Positions 27,419-35,779 of a stretch of 64,000 nucleotides of DNA are shown here, one piece after another. The translations under genes and the position numbers were made by a program. The notes under the pieces were generated by a model. The model worked only from the letters and a program-made list of their open reading frames with translations, did not search any database and was not told the origin of the DNA. Position 1 is the first letter of the stretch. Every line of letters begins with the position of its first letter. The DNA is from CBDBND01 sp965262665 (lineage in GTDB: Bacteria > Pseudomonadota > Alphaproteobacteria > Rhodospirillales > Rhodospirillaceae), in the NCBI GenBank assembly GCA_965262665.1, contig OZ253551.1, positions 496,001 through 560,000 of the forward strand. The letters are read 5' to 3'.

Positions 27419-27429
27419 CGGAAGGGACA
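27419..27429 (+). repeat. Dispersed 11-mer CGGAAGGGACA
   Basis: Exact copy of a word also found at 52012-52022 and, reversed, at 45517-45527 and 48910-48920; a mismatch copy is at 50461-50471. Here it sits between the truncated cupin and the first recombinase. See findings. Confidence 0.5.
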
Positions 27430-27448
27430 GCTATCATCACATTCAGCG

Positions 27449-28593
27449 CTAACCCGAACCGTCAACCCGCAGAAAGTCATCGGCGATGCTGGCGGCGACC
27501 CGCGCCGCCGAGGCCTTGACCGAGTCCCGCGCCAGATGCGCATACCGTGCTGTAGTCTGGATCCGGCTGTGACCGAGCAGCTTGGCGATGGCGGACAGGC
27601 TTTCGCCCAGCGCCAGGGCGCGGCTAGCAAAGCTGTGACGGCAGTCGTGAAGCCGCACGTCCCCGAGCCCGGCGCGTTTCCGCACGATCCGCCACGGGCC
27701 GTGCAGGTTGATCAGGTGGGTGCCCGGCTTCTTCCCAGGGATCACCCAGGGATTGCCCGAAACGCGAGGCAACTCCGCCAGCACCCTTACCGCCGGTCGG
27801 GACAGGGGCACGGAGCGCGGACCCGTCTTGCTGTCGACAAGCCACAGCTCGCTGGCCGCCAGGTCCACATCCTTCCATTGCAAGGACAGAATCTCGCTTT
27901 TACGGCAGCCGGTAAGCAACAACAACCGGATTGCCACTACCGCATGGGCCGATACTCCGCCCGTGGTAGAGACGTGGGCGAGCACCTCGCCGAGGCGGCG
28001 GAACTCCGCATCGGTCAGGAACCGCTCGCGCCTGCGTTGCCCGTGTCGGACGACCGCCCGACACGGGTTCGTGCCGTCGGGAACCATCCCCCAGGACACG
28101 GCCATGGTGTACATGTGCGACAGCAGCGCCACCACTTGGTTCGCCGCCGCGGGCACTTCGCGCAGCCGGGCGTGAAACGCTGCCACCCGTTCGCGCTCGA
28201 CCGCCAAAAGGGGTAGTCTTCCGAACTCGGGAAGAATGTGCTTTCCGAGCAGCCTCCGGATGCCCGCTGCCGTAGACCCCTTGCAATACACCGCCACATG
28301 CTCCTCCATGTAGCGTGCCGCCAGATCGGCCGCCGCCGGCCCGCCTTGATCCGGTTGACGATCCGCGCTGCCCGCCGGCCCGCCTCATCAGCGCTGATCA
28401 CCCCATGCCGGCCCACCGTCACCCGTACCGATTTGCCGTTCGCCCGGCTCTGGACGATGTACATCTTGGTGCCTGAGGCATAGATCCTGACTCCGAACCC
28501 TGAGAGGTCCCGGTCCCAGAACACCGTGTCCTTCTCCACCGACAGCGCCTCGACCGTACGCCGGGAGATCGACCGCCGGCTCAGCTTGGCCAT
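27449..28593 (-). pseudogene. Tyrosine recombinase (P4-type integrase), frameshifted
   Basis: Starts at ATG 28593 with the arm-binding (DUF4102-like) domain: FWDRDLSGFGVRIYASG, VTVGRHGVISADEAGRRAA. Near 28330 the frame shifts, and the rest carries the catalytic domain with all expected residues: LLTGCRKSEILSLQWKDVDL (Arg), LHDCRHSFASRALALGESLS (His-x-x-Arg), LGHSRIQTTARYAHLARD (His and nucleophile Tyr). Downstream member of an overlapping pair; its ATG lies 13 bases inside the end of the other recombinase. The shift leaves it probably inactive. Confidence 0.82.
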
Positions 28594-29732
28594 GCCGCCC
28601 CCTCCGTGCCGTCATGGGGCAGGATGTCGGCGCCGATGCTACCGCCCACCTTGGCCGCCGAGGCCTTCTCCATGTCACGCGCCAGATGCGCATAGCGCGC
28701 GATGGTCTCGATCCTGTTGTGGCCCAGCAGCTTACCGATCATTGAGAGGCTCTCACCAAGCGCCAACGCCCGGCTCGCCCAGGAATGCCTGAGATCATGG
28801 ATGCGCACCCCGTCAAGTCCTGCGCGTGCGCGCACCATCGGCCATGCATCGTTGACGTTGACGAGACGGGCGCCTGGTTTCCGCCCGGCGATCACCCAGG
28901 GGTTGCCGGGGACGCGGGGAATGCCGTCCAGCACGCCCGCCGCCGCGGGCGTCAGCGGCACCGGGCGCACACCGGTCTTGCGGTCGCGTAGCCGCAGTTC
29001 CCCCGCCGTCCGGTCCACATCGTCCCACCGCAGTTCAAGCACCTCGTTGCGCCGGCACCCGGTCAGCGCCAGTAGCCGGATCGCCGCCGCTGTGTGGCGG
29101 GACACCTTTCCCTCGGTCTCCAGCTCGTCCACCGCCTGCCCGAGCCTGCAGTACTCGTCATCCGTCAGGAACCGCTCACGCGGGCGCGTCCGGTACTTGC
29201 GCACCGCCCGGCTCGGGTTCGGACCGGCTTCCCTGATGCCCCACTCAACGGCCAGGGACAGCATCTTGGCCACGATCTTGATCGCTGCATTCGCCGCATA
29301 AGGCTTGTTCCGCATCACGTAGTGCAATTGCGTGACATGTTCGCGTCCCACCGCGGCGGCCGGTATGTCCCCAAGGGCGGGCAGGATGTGGTTGTCGAGC
29401 GCCCGCCGGTAGATTTGCACGCTCGATGCCTTGCAGCGCGGCGCCACATACTCGCGCATGTAACGCTCGGCGAGGACCGCCATGGTGGGCTCGGGCTCCG
29501 GCAGAGGGGGCAGCGGGTCCTCGCCCCGCTTGATGCGGTCTATGGCCTCCGCCGCAATGCGTCGCGCCTGCTCGGCAGCGATGTTGCCGTGCCGGCCCAA
29601 CGTCGCCCTCTTAGACCCGCCGGGACCCCGGCTCTGGACCACGTACTTCTTAAGCCCCGAGGGATAGACCCTGATGCCGAAGCCGGGGAGGTTCCGGTCC
29701 CAGAACACGGCATCGCGGTCCTCGACGGACAA
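28581..29732 (-). CDS. Tyrosine recombinase (P4-type integrase)
   Basis: 383 residues as read from TTG at 29732. Arm-binding domain FWDRNLPGFGIRVYPSGLKK, SAM-like core-binding domain, then catalytic LTGCRRNEVLELRWDDVD, IHDLRHSWASRALALGES and LGHNRIETIARYAHLARD: complete R-H-R-H-Y set. Compared with its paralog, the natural N-terminus should begin about 16 codons earlier with PKRQERVITKRTVEALS, but the expected start codon there is ATA rather than ATG, so the start may be lost and TTG used. It overlaps the following recombinase by 13 bases. Confidence 0.82.
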   Translation of the reverse strand: MSVEDRDAVFWDRNLPGFGIRVYPSGLKKYVVQSRGPGGSKRATLGRHGNIAAEQARRIAAEAIDRIKRGEDPLPPLPEPEPTMAVLAERYMREYVAPRCKASSVQIYRRALDNHILPALGDIPAAAVGREHVTQLHYVMRNKPYAANAAIKIVAKMLSLAVEWGIREAGPNPSRAVRKYRTRPRERFLTDDEYCRLGQAVDELETEGKVSRHTAAAIRLLALTGCRRNEVLELRWDDVDRTAGELRLRDRKTGVRPVPLTPAAAGVLDGIPRVPGNPWVIAGRKPGARLVNVNDAWPMVRARAGLDGVRIHDLRHSWASRALALGESLSMIGKLLGHNRIETIARYAHLARDMEKASAAKVGGSIGADILPHDGTEGAAWPS

Positions 29733-29780
29733 GGCCTCGACGGTGCGTTTGGTGATGACCCTTTCCTGGCGTTTCGGTAT

Positions 29781-30004
29781 GGCACTCCGCGGATTTTCCT
29801 CGCGCCGCCGCTCACTTTATCCGTAAGCAAAATGCAAGCGCCTAGCATCAATACGGAGCGTATTTTGGCGCATGCATGGCAGAAGGGCAAGCGGGCAACG
29901 GCCCAAGGAAACGGACAAATATAGTGCAAATCCAACACTTTATCGCATCCCAGCGCACTCCTGCGCACATATGGCGATTTGCAGGAATTATAACAACATG
30001 ATAT
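29781..30004. other. Junction segment between integrase and fliI fragment
   Basis: About 220 bases with no recognised gene. The apparent fusion of the fliI frame through this segment into the integrase antisense is chance. It should contain the attachment-side end of the integrative element, but without the other end I cannot define an att core. Confidence 0.35.
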
Positions 30005-30388
30005 GATTGGATATGGCGTTTCACCCGAAGACAACGGGCCTTGATCATCGACGGGACGGTCCATGGCATTGATCACGCGGCCTAGCCATGCATCGTCAGG
30101 AAAGATAGCCGGTTGGCTTTCACCGATTTCCGCCCGGCGCCCGAGGCCGACACCTTCAAGTGCGCCGAACGGCATCAGCAAAGCGCGTTCTTCCCGGAAC
30201 CCAACCACTTCGCAAGCAACCACGCCATCATCGCGAGCGATGACGTTGCAGCGATCACCGACGGACAGGTTCCCTTGCACGCCGGTGACTTCCACCAGCA
30301 GACCTTGCACCGCCGAGACACGGCCGTACACACGATGCACCGGCAACCGGTTGAGCTCGTTTATGAGCGTTGAAATGTTGACCGCCAC
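30005..30388 (-). pseudogene. fliI: Flagellar export ATPase FliI, N-terminal fragment
   Basis: 128 codons from the ATG at 30388 match the N-terminal beta-barrel and early core of FliI: RVYGRVSAVQGLLVEVTG, VGDRCNVI, VVGFREERALLMPFGALEGV, and DDAWLGRVINAMDRPVDDQG. After about GETPYPI the match ends where foreign sequence begins. The Walker A and B motifs and the catalytic domain (~310 residues) are missing, so no ATPase is made. It is divergent from ctrA, an arrangement seen in related alphaproteobacteria. Confidence 0.85.
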
Positions 30389-30493
30389 CTAACCCTGTGT
30401 CCCATTCCCGTGGTCATTTGTTGACCATATTGCAGAACCCCCAGTCGCACCACACACCCGGAATTCAGACTTATTACCTACGGCCGAGAACGA

Positions 30494-30532
30494 GGCCCTT
30501 TACCGGGTGCCGTTAACACCCGGTAAAGGGCC
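30494..30532. repeat. Perfect 16-bp stem-loop between fliI and ctrA
   Basis: GGCCCTTTACCGGGTG, 7-base loop CCGTTAA, then its exact complement. Long, perfect and GC-rich, so it folds in RNA or DNA. It sits in the divergent region, where no gene ends, so it is not an obvious terminator of a present gene. There is no T-run on either side. The loop carries GTTAAC, part of a CtrA half-site. Confidence 0.75.
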
Positions 30533-30614
30533 AGATCACGGCTTTGAGCCGGATAAGTCCAGGATTCCTGCGACCCGGTGGCTTCGCTGGTCTGATAAAC
30601 ATCGTCGTGATATA

Positions 30615-30628
30615 TTAAGGTTTATTAA
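30615..30628. promoter_or_regulatory. Candidate CtrA binding site
   Basis: TTAA, six bases, TTAA, 33 bases upstream of the ctrA start. The CtrA consensus is TTAA-N7-TTAAC, so the spacing is one base short; N6 variants are known less well. The position suits autoregulation of ctrA. Confidence 0.45.
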
Positions 30629-30660
30629 GGACGGGATTCGAGCGGAAGGGGCTGACGGAC

Positions 30661-31377
30661 ATGCGTATTCTATTGGTTGAAGACGACCCAGCGACAGCAC
30701 AAACAATCGAGACCATGTTGCGCAAGGAAGATTGGGTGGTGGACACCGCCGACATGGGTGAAGACGGCATCGAAATCGGCAAGCTCTATGAGTATGGCTT
30801 GGTGGTTCTCGATCTCATGCTGCCCGATATGGACGGGCTGGATGTGTTGCGTCAGTTACGCAATTCGAAAGTTGAAACACCGGTCTTGATCCTGTCGGGC
30901 TTAACCGAGCCGACAAAGAAAGTACAAGGGTTTGGCATCGGAGCAGATGATTACCTGACTAAACCTTTCAACTGCGAAGAATTGCTGGCTCGCATTCAAG
31001 CCATCGTCCGCCGGTCTAAGGGACATGCTCAGCCGAAAGTGGAAGTGGGTAAGTTGACTGTGCACCTCGAGGCGCGCACGGCGGAGGTTGAGGGCGAGCC
31101 CCTGCATTTGACCGGCAAGGAGTACGGCATTCTGGAATTGCTGGCGTTGCGCAAAGGCACAACCCTAACCAAGGAACAATTCCTCAACCATCTCTACGGT
31201 GGCATGGATGAGCCGGAACTGAAGATCATCGACGTGTTCATCTGCAAGCTGAGAAAGAAAATTGCCACCGCCACCGGCGGCGATCATTACATCGAAACCG
31301 TTTGGGGCCGAGGCTATGTATTGCGGGAGACGTCGGCGGCAGTAGATCTTCCGCCAGCAAAGGCGGCAGCCGGCTAG
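30661..31377 (+). CDS. ctrA: Cell-cycle response regulator CtrA
   Basis: 238 residues. Receiver domain with acidic pocket EDD at 7-9, phosphoacceptor Asp51 in LVVLDLMLPDMDG, and conserved Lys101 in LTKPFN; winged-helix DNA-binding domain with LTGKEYGILELLALRKG, LYGGMDEPELKIIDVFICKL and GRGYVLRE, all diagnostic for CtrA. It is the master regulator of cell cycle, flagella and chemotaxis in alphaproteobacteria. GAAGGGG precedes the ATG by about 10 bases. The gene is intact although neighbouring motility genes are broken. Ends TAG, overlapping the stop of the convergent aminotransferase fragment. Confidence 0.95.
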   Translation: MRILLVEDDPATAQTIETMLRKEDWVVDTADMGEDGIEIGKLYEYGLVVLDLMLPDMDGLDVLRQLRNSKVETPVLILSGLTEPTKKVQGFGIGADDYLTKPFNCEELLARIQAIVRRSKGHAQPKVEVGKLTVHLEARTAEVEGEPLHLTGKEYGILELLALRKGTTLTKEQFLNHLYGGMDEPELKIIDVFICKLRKKIATATGGDHYIETVWGRGYVLRETSAAVDLPPAKAAAG

Positions 31378-31583
31378 ACAGCCCGTGCAAGTTGCCGGCC
31401 GGTAGGGAGCGTAACGTCTGAATAGACTGAACAGAATCTTGTGATCTCTTCACGGCTGTCTGCCGCACCCAAAGACACGCGGATTCCATGATTGTCATGG
31501 TCACGACCGGCAGCGAAGTCCGCAGCCGTTGCTACCAGAATATCCCGTTCCGCGAGACGTAAAGCCGTATCCGATGTTTTTCT
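31374..31583 (-). pseudogene. C-terminal fragment of a PLP-dependent aminotransferase / MocR-like regulator
   Basis: About 70 codons reading LRLAERDILVATAADFAAGR, GIRVSLGAADSREEITRF and ending RQLARAV at a TAG at 31374. The pattern (AERGILVAPG.FA...G.RVSLGA..SREEL) is the C-terminal small domain of fold-type I aminotransferases, including the MocR regulators. The large domain with the PLP lysine is absent. Convergent with ctrA, overlapping by 3 bases. Confidence 0.5.
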
Positions 31584-31653
31584 GCGTTTTCAAGTGGTAG
31601 CCAAATGTGATGGCTTGCCGGAGGACCAACCACTTTGGCGTCAGGTAAGTAAC

Positions 31654-31694
31654 ACCAAGGGTGTGCCGCCCATACGCGTAGGCACACCCTTGGT
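31654..31694. terminator. Stem-loop, probable terminator
   Basis: Perfect 14-bp stem ACCAAGGGTGTGCC / GGCACACCCTTGGT with a 13-base loop, followed by CATTTAAAT. Located before the SxtJ-like gene; may end transcription coming from ctrA, or, in reverse, serve the lost aminotransferase locus. Confidence 0.6.
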
Positions 31695-31756
31695 CATTTA
31701 AATCGGTGGTGCGTTAGATGCTGCGGCTTTTGGGTTAGAATGCTATATCTCCAGCG

Positions 31757-32185
31757 ATGAAAGCTGATCACCACGAATTTCAAGAGAGAACCGAAGCAAC
31801 GCCTCGCGCCTCCAACCGTTCGGTTGGGCTTGTACTGGCTGTGGTTTTCGGTGTTGTAGGCGCCTGGCCACTGCTGGATGATAATCCCTCGCGTAGTTGG
31901 TCGCTTGGCTTAGCCTGCGGATTGATTGTTTTAGCGTTGGTAATGCCTCGCGCACTAACGCCCGTGGCATGGCTTTGGTTAGGGTTGGGTCAGGTGCTTC
32001 ATGTCTTGGTCGGTCCGATCGTTCTTGGAGCCGTATATTTGATTGCCGTCATACCGACCGGGCTTTATGTGAAATTTACCGGGAAAGATCCGTTGCGACT
32101 AAAACGCGACCCTAATGCTAACAGTTATTGGATTGAACGTGATCCGCCGGGACCGGACCCAAAAACCTTACCGCAACAATTTTGA
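31757..32185 (+). CDS. SxtJ-family membrane protein
   Basis: 142 residues with three or four membrane segments (LVLAVVFGVVGAWPLL, WSLGLACGLIVLALVMP, VLHVLVGPIVLGAVYLIAVI) and the conserved tail TGLYVKFTGKDPLRLKRDPN followed by SYWIER. This pattern is the SxtJ family, small membrane proteins found next to carbamoyltransferases, first named from the saxitoxin cluster. No enzyme activity is known to me. First gene of a three-gene cassette with the next two. Confidence 0.85.
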   Translation: MKADHHEFQERTEATPRASNRSVGLVLAVVFGVVGAWPLLDDNPSRSWSLGLACGLIVLALVMPRALTPVAWLWLGLGQVLHVLVGPIVLGAVYLIAVIPTGLYVKFTGKDPLRLKRDPNANSYWIERDPPGPDPKTLPQQF

Positions 32186-32194
32186 GCCAATTGA

Positions 32195-32344
32195 ATGTCC
32201 TTTCTTTCCGAATTTTGGCAATTCCTTCGAGTGCGTAAAAAATTCTGGCTGTTGCCTATGGTCTTCATGCTGGTGTTATTCGGCGGACTGATCGTCTTGG
32301 CTCAAGGTAGTGCCGTGGCGCCTTTCATCTACACGATTTTCTAA
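32195..32344 (+). CDS. DUF5989-family small membrane protein (49 residues)
   Basis: Very short gene: MSFLSEFWQFLRVRKKFWLL, then PMVFMLVLFGGLIVLAQ and GSAVAPFIYTIF at the stop. The pattern FLxEFWxFLRxRKKFWLLP followed by one membrane span and APFIYTLF is the DUF5989 family. It starts 9 bases after the SxtJ-like stop and ends 22 bases before the carbamoyltransferase start. In saxitoxin-type clusters a small protein (SxtK) occupies the same place; homology to it is my inference. Confidence 0.88.
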   Translation: MSFLSEFWQFLRVRKKFWLLPMVFMLVLFGGLIVLAQGSAVAPFIYTIF

Positions 32345-32366
32345 TTGCAGGACGCGAGCCTTTCCT

Positions 32367-34202
32367 TTGCGCATTCTCGGTCTTTCAGCTCTGCATCACG
32401 ATAGCGCCGCAGCCCTGCTGGTCGACGGAAAAATCGTAGCTGCCGCGCAAGAGGAACGATTTACCCGCAAAAAACATGACTCATCTTTACCAAACCATGC
32501 CATTCGTTCGTGCCTGGAGATTGGAGGTCTCAAACCAGCGGACTTGGATGTCGTTGCGTTCTATGAGAAACCGTTCCTTAAATTTGAACGACTTTTGGAA
32601 ACTTACGCAGCCTTCGCCCCGCGTGGTTTTGCCTCATTCCGGCGTGCCATACCCGTGTGGATCAAGGAAAAACTCTTTCAAAAAGACACGCTGATTAAAC
32701 ACCTCAAAGCCTTCGACCAGAACGTGGAGTGGGCGGAAAAGCTGATCTTCTCGGAGCATCACCTGAGCCACGCAGCATCCGCGTTCTTTCCTTCACCATT
32801 CGAAAGTGCCGCCGTATTGACAATGGATGGCGTCGGCGAATGGGCGACGACGTCATTGGCTCATGGACAAGGCAACACGTTGGAGGTCCGAAAGGAAATT
32901 TATTTTCCGCATTCTCTAGGCCTGCTCTATTCAGCGTTTACGTACTACACCGGATTCAAAGTCAATTCAGGCGAATATAAGGTGATGGGGCTGGCGCCTT
33001 ATGGCCGGCCGCAGTATCGGCAAACCATTTTGGACCATCTCATCGACCTCAAACCCGACGGATCGTTTCGCCTGGACCAGAGCTATTTTAATTACGCCAC
33101 TGGTCTAACAATGACCAACACAAAGTTTGATGACCTTTTCGGTGGACCACCACGGGACCCAGAGAGTGATTTGACGCAAAGGGACATGGATTTGGCAGCC
33201 TCTATTCAGGCGGTAACTGAAGAAGCTGTTTTGCGTCTAGCCCGCAGCATTAAAAAGGAAACCGGTGCTGACAATCTTTGCCTCGCCGGTGGTGTCGCCT
33301 TGAACTGTGTAGCCAACGGAAAGATCCTGGAAGAAGACATCTTTGATCGCATTTGGATTCAGCCGGCGGCGGGGGACGCGGGCGGAGCGCTTGGCGCGGC
33401 TCTGGTGGCGCATCATCTTCATAATGAACAAGTACGCCAACCCACTCTTCATAGGGATGGCATGGCCGGCTCCTATCTAGGACCGTCTTTCGACCAAGAC
33501 GACATCGAAAACCGGCTGACCAATGCGGGTGCTGTCTTTGAAATAATCGACGAAGACTCGCTCATTATCCGAGCAGCCCAGGCGCTAAACGAAAATAAAG
33601 CTGTTGGTTGGTTTCAGGGCCGTATGGAGTTCGGTCCCCGTGCGCTCGGTGCACGCTCAATTCTCGGAAACCCGGCTGATCCAGCTACGCAGCGTACATT
33701 GAACTTAAAAGTCAAATACCGGGAAAGCTTCAGACCTTTTGCGCCGGCCGTTCTGCGCGAAGATGCGGCAGATTGGTTCGATCTCAATGAAGACAGTCCC
33801 TATATGCTGATCGTCGCACCGTTGGACAATGAACACTGTTTACCTTTGTCACGTTTAGATCTCGAACGCAGGGGATTGGATCGTGTCAACGCGATCCGGT
33901 CGGACATTCCGGCCGTAACCCATGTCGACTTTTCAGCCCGCATTCAGACCGTCCACGAGGACACCAATCCGCGATTCCATAAGCTGATTTCACGATTTAA
34001 AGAGATTTCGGGCATTCCACTATTGGTGAACACCAGTTTTAATGTGCGCGGAGAACCGATCGTGTGCTCACCGGAAGACGCGTTTCGATGTTTTATGGCA
34101 ACAGGAATGGATCTCTTGGTGATCGGTGATTGTGTCCTAGAGAAAACGGCTCAAAATCCAGACCTAAAGGAAGACTACGCGGATTCCCTTGCGCTTGATT
34201 GA
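32367..34202 (+). CDS. NodU/CmcH-type O-carbamoyltransferase
   Basis: 611 residues from TTG at 32367 (LRILGLSALHHDSAAALLVD). N-terminal ASKHA-type ATPase-like domain with EERFTRKKHD, SEHHLSHAASAFFPSPF (His residues for metal and catalysis), MDGVGEW and GEYKVMGLAPYGRP; C-terminal carbamoyltransferase domain with GWFQGRMEFGPRALGARSIL, FRPFAPAVLRED and NTSFNVRGEPIVCSPEDAF. The enzyme moves a carbamoyl group from carbamoyl phosphate, via carbamoyl-AMP, to a hydroxyl. The longer frame back to 32310 is out of family and overlaps DUF5989. The acceptor is unknown; a hydrolase usually follows this cassette but none is here. Confidence 0.92.
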   Translation: MRILGLSALHHDSAAALLVDGKIVAAAQEERFTRKKHDSSLPNHAIRSCLEIGGLKPADLDVVAFYEKPFLKFERLLETYAAFAPRGFASFRRAIPVWIKEKLFQKDTLIKHLKAFDQNVEWAEKLIFSEHHLSHAASAFFPSPFESAAVLTMDGVGEWATTSLAHGQGNTLEVRKEIYFPHSLGLLYSAFTYYTGFKVNSGEYKVMGLAPYGRPQYRQTILDHLIDLKPDGSFRLDQSYFNYATGLTMTNTKFDDLFGGPPRDPESDLTQRDMDLAASIQAVTEEAVLRLARSIKKETGADNLCLAGGVALNCVANGKILEEDIFDRIWIQPAAGDAGGALGAALVAHHLHNEQVRQPTLHRDGMAGSYLGPSFDQDDIENRLTNAGAVFEIIDEDSLIIRAAQALNENKAVGWFQGRMEFGPRALGARSILGNPADPATQRTLNLKVKYRESFRPFAPAVLREDAADWFDLNEDSPYMLIVAPLDNEHCLPLSRLDLERRGLDRVNAIRSDIPAVTHVDFSARIQTVHEDTNPRFHKLISRFKEISGIPLLVNTSFNVRGEPIVCSPEDAFRCFMATGMDLLVIGDCVLEKTAQNPDLKEDYADSLALD

Positions 34203-34816
34203 GCGCTGGCCCGCCAATCACCCACAGCGATGGATTGTGAAATAGGACGGTAGGGACGATGAATGCCGAAAACACCGATTTCCGGTTCGATCGGCAAAAA
34301 GTTTTTGGAAACACCGGCTGTCGTTTCATCAATACCAAGGTAGAGAGCGCCATCATCAGAAAGCAGCCTTGATACTCTTCCCAATACCCTCATTTTTGTA
34401 TCTTGACTGAACGACATCAATACATTGCGGCAGAATACGACGTCGTATGCACCAAGCGGATATAGTTCCTCGATCATGTTCCAGCGTTTGAATTCAATGC
34501 CGGCGCGTAGGACGTCTTTTATGCGCCATTTGTCGTCGCTGGCCTTTTCGAAGTGAGCCAATAACATGCGAATGGGAAGACCGCGCTGAACTTCAAACTG
34601 TGTGTACATGCCCGCTTGCGCTCGATCCACCGCCGCTTCCGAGATGTCAATTCCAGTAATATGAGGGTCCCATGCTGCCAACTCATCTCCGGCTTGCCGT
34701 AAGAGTAAAGCCAACGAGTAGGCTTCTTGTCCACTACCAACACCGCAGCACAAAATGCGAAATGTTTTCTCGTCACGCCTAGCCTTTAGAATATTAGGTA
34801 GAGTGATAGTTCGAAA
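34175..34816 (-). pseudogene. cheR: CheR-type methyltransferase, N-terminus removed by IS21 end
   Basis: Retains the SAM domain of CheR: ILCCGVGSGQEAYSLALLLR, ITGIDISEAAVDRAQAGMY, YDVVFCRNVLMSF, and GALYLGIDETTAGVSKNF. CheR methylates glutamates of chemoreceptors. The N-terminal all-alpha domain and the loop before the SAM domain are missing; the apparent first 33 residues of the open frame are encoded by the terminal sequence of an IS21 element, also found at 54149-54338. The 3' end overlaps the end of the carbamoyltransferase gene by 28 bases, tail to tail. Confidence 0.85.
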
Positions 34817-35006
34817 TGTCAACGGCGGAGCAAAATCAGTCCAGTTGGGCGGCGTAAAACCAGTCCATTTTATGTGATGCCGAAGGCGTTGTTGCGGGTT
34901 GTCCCGGTAGTGCATAGGAGGGACCCGCGCGGCTTTGCGTAGCGTTTCGCGTGTGCGAAGCGAAGGCGTGTGGGCGGTGCCTGTGTACCCACCGGGTCAA
35001 CGCTGG
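34817..35006 (-). mobile_element. IS21-family right-end remnant (190 bp)
   Basis: Begins TGTCAACGGCGGAGCAAAAT and is the reverse complement of 54149-54338, where the same sequence follows an istB gene. It contains the subterminal repeats around TCAGTCCAGTTGGGCGGCGT and AACCAGTCCATTTTATGTGA. Only the end of the element is here; it truncates cheR on one side and meets IS3 sequence on the other. Confidence 0.8.
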
Positions 35007-35742
35007 GGCTGATCCACCATTGCGATCGCGGTGTGCAAGGCGAGTTCAATCGGTCGTCGCAACACTCTGGCATGGGGCTGAAGCGGTTCGCGATGCCATC
35101 GCCCGGACGATCACGACATTGCCAGCGCAGCTTCGCCGCTCGCTGACCTGGGACCAGGGAGCAGAGATGGCCAGGCATGCGGATCTGCGGATCGCAACCG
35201 GCCTTCCCGTCTACTTCTGCGAACCGCACAGCCCTTGGCAACGCGGAACGAACGAGAACGCCAATGGATTGCTTCGACAGTACTTCCCGAAAGGAACCGA
35301 TCTGAGCGCACACAGTCCGGACGTACTCGCAGTTGTTGCTGACGCGCTCAATACACGGCCCCGCAAGACCCTCGGATGGAGAACTCCCGCCGAAGCTCTG
35401 GACCAGTGCTTGCAGGCCAGTCAAACTGAACGTGTTGCGACGACCGGTTGAACCCGCCCAATATGCCTGCGGTGACGACCGCAAACTGCTCCGCCTCCAC
35501 GGCATCAAGGCCGCCATGAGCCGCAAGGGGAATTGCCTCGACAATGCCCCCATGGAGAGCTTCTTTGGGTCTCTCAAGACCGAACTCGTGCACCGTACCC
35601 GTTTCGTACCCGGCGCGAGGCCAGGGCTGCGCTATTCGAGTACATCGAGATCTTCTATAACCAACGACGGCGCCACTCGAGCATCGGCTACCGGACGCCG
35701 GCACAGGCCAGGAGAGATATGACCATCGATCAGGCCGCATAG
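35007..35742 (+). pseudogene. IS3-family transposase (OrfB) C-terminal part, split by IS30 derivative
   Basis: Reads GLIHHCDRGVQ up to 35038 and resumes after the IS30 derivative with YACGDDRKLLRLHGIKAAMS, then CLDNAPMESFFGSLKTELVH and, after a frameshift near 35610, EIFYNQRRRHSSIGYRTPAQ. The rve-domain blocks HHCDRGVQY, DNAPMESFFGSLK (catalytic Glu) and YNQRRRHSSIGY are those of IS3-group OrfB. Everything upstream of GLIHH is lost at the IS21 border. Confidence 0.82.
35039..35458 (+). mobile_element. Internally deleted IS30 derivative (420 bp) with CAA duplication
   Basis: Both IS30 terminal repeats are present (the GTTCAATCGGTCGTCGCAAC end at left and its partner at right), matching the full element at 48928-50409. 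Inside, sequence jumps from just after the left end (CTCTGGCAT) to the transposase codons for AEAVRDAIARTITTLP. The host IS3 sequence has CAA on both sides (35036-35038, 35459-35461); removing the element and one CAA gives DRGVQYACGDD in frame. It cannot code for transposase but keeps both ends, so it could be moved in trans. Confidence 0.88.
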
Positions 35743-35779
35743 GTGAAGAACCACCTGGTCCGGATTTTGGGAGCAACGT

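Noticed and set aside
27449..29732. Recombinase-in-trio (RIT) element
   Set aside because: Only two recombinases are present, and both are P4-type with an arm-binding domain, unlike the three distinct recombinases of RIT elements.
29540..30388. A 282-codon FliI fusion protein
   Set aside because: After about codon 128 the frame leaves FliI, crosses non-coding junction DNA and ends in a frame of the integrase gene that is not its own.
32195..34202. A saxitoxin biosynthetic cluster
   Set aside because: Only the carbamoyltransferase accessory trio is present. No SxtA-like polyketide starter enzyme, amidinotransferase or hydroxylases are in the window, and this trio is common in non-producers.
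34817..34915. Extended N-terminus of CheR and of the frame at 54240
   Set aside because: The shared 33 codons are the terminal sequence of IS21 read through by chance; they appear at both IS21 borders.
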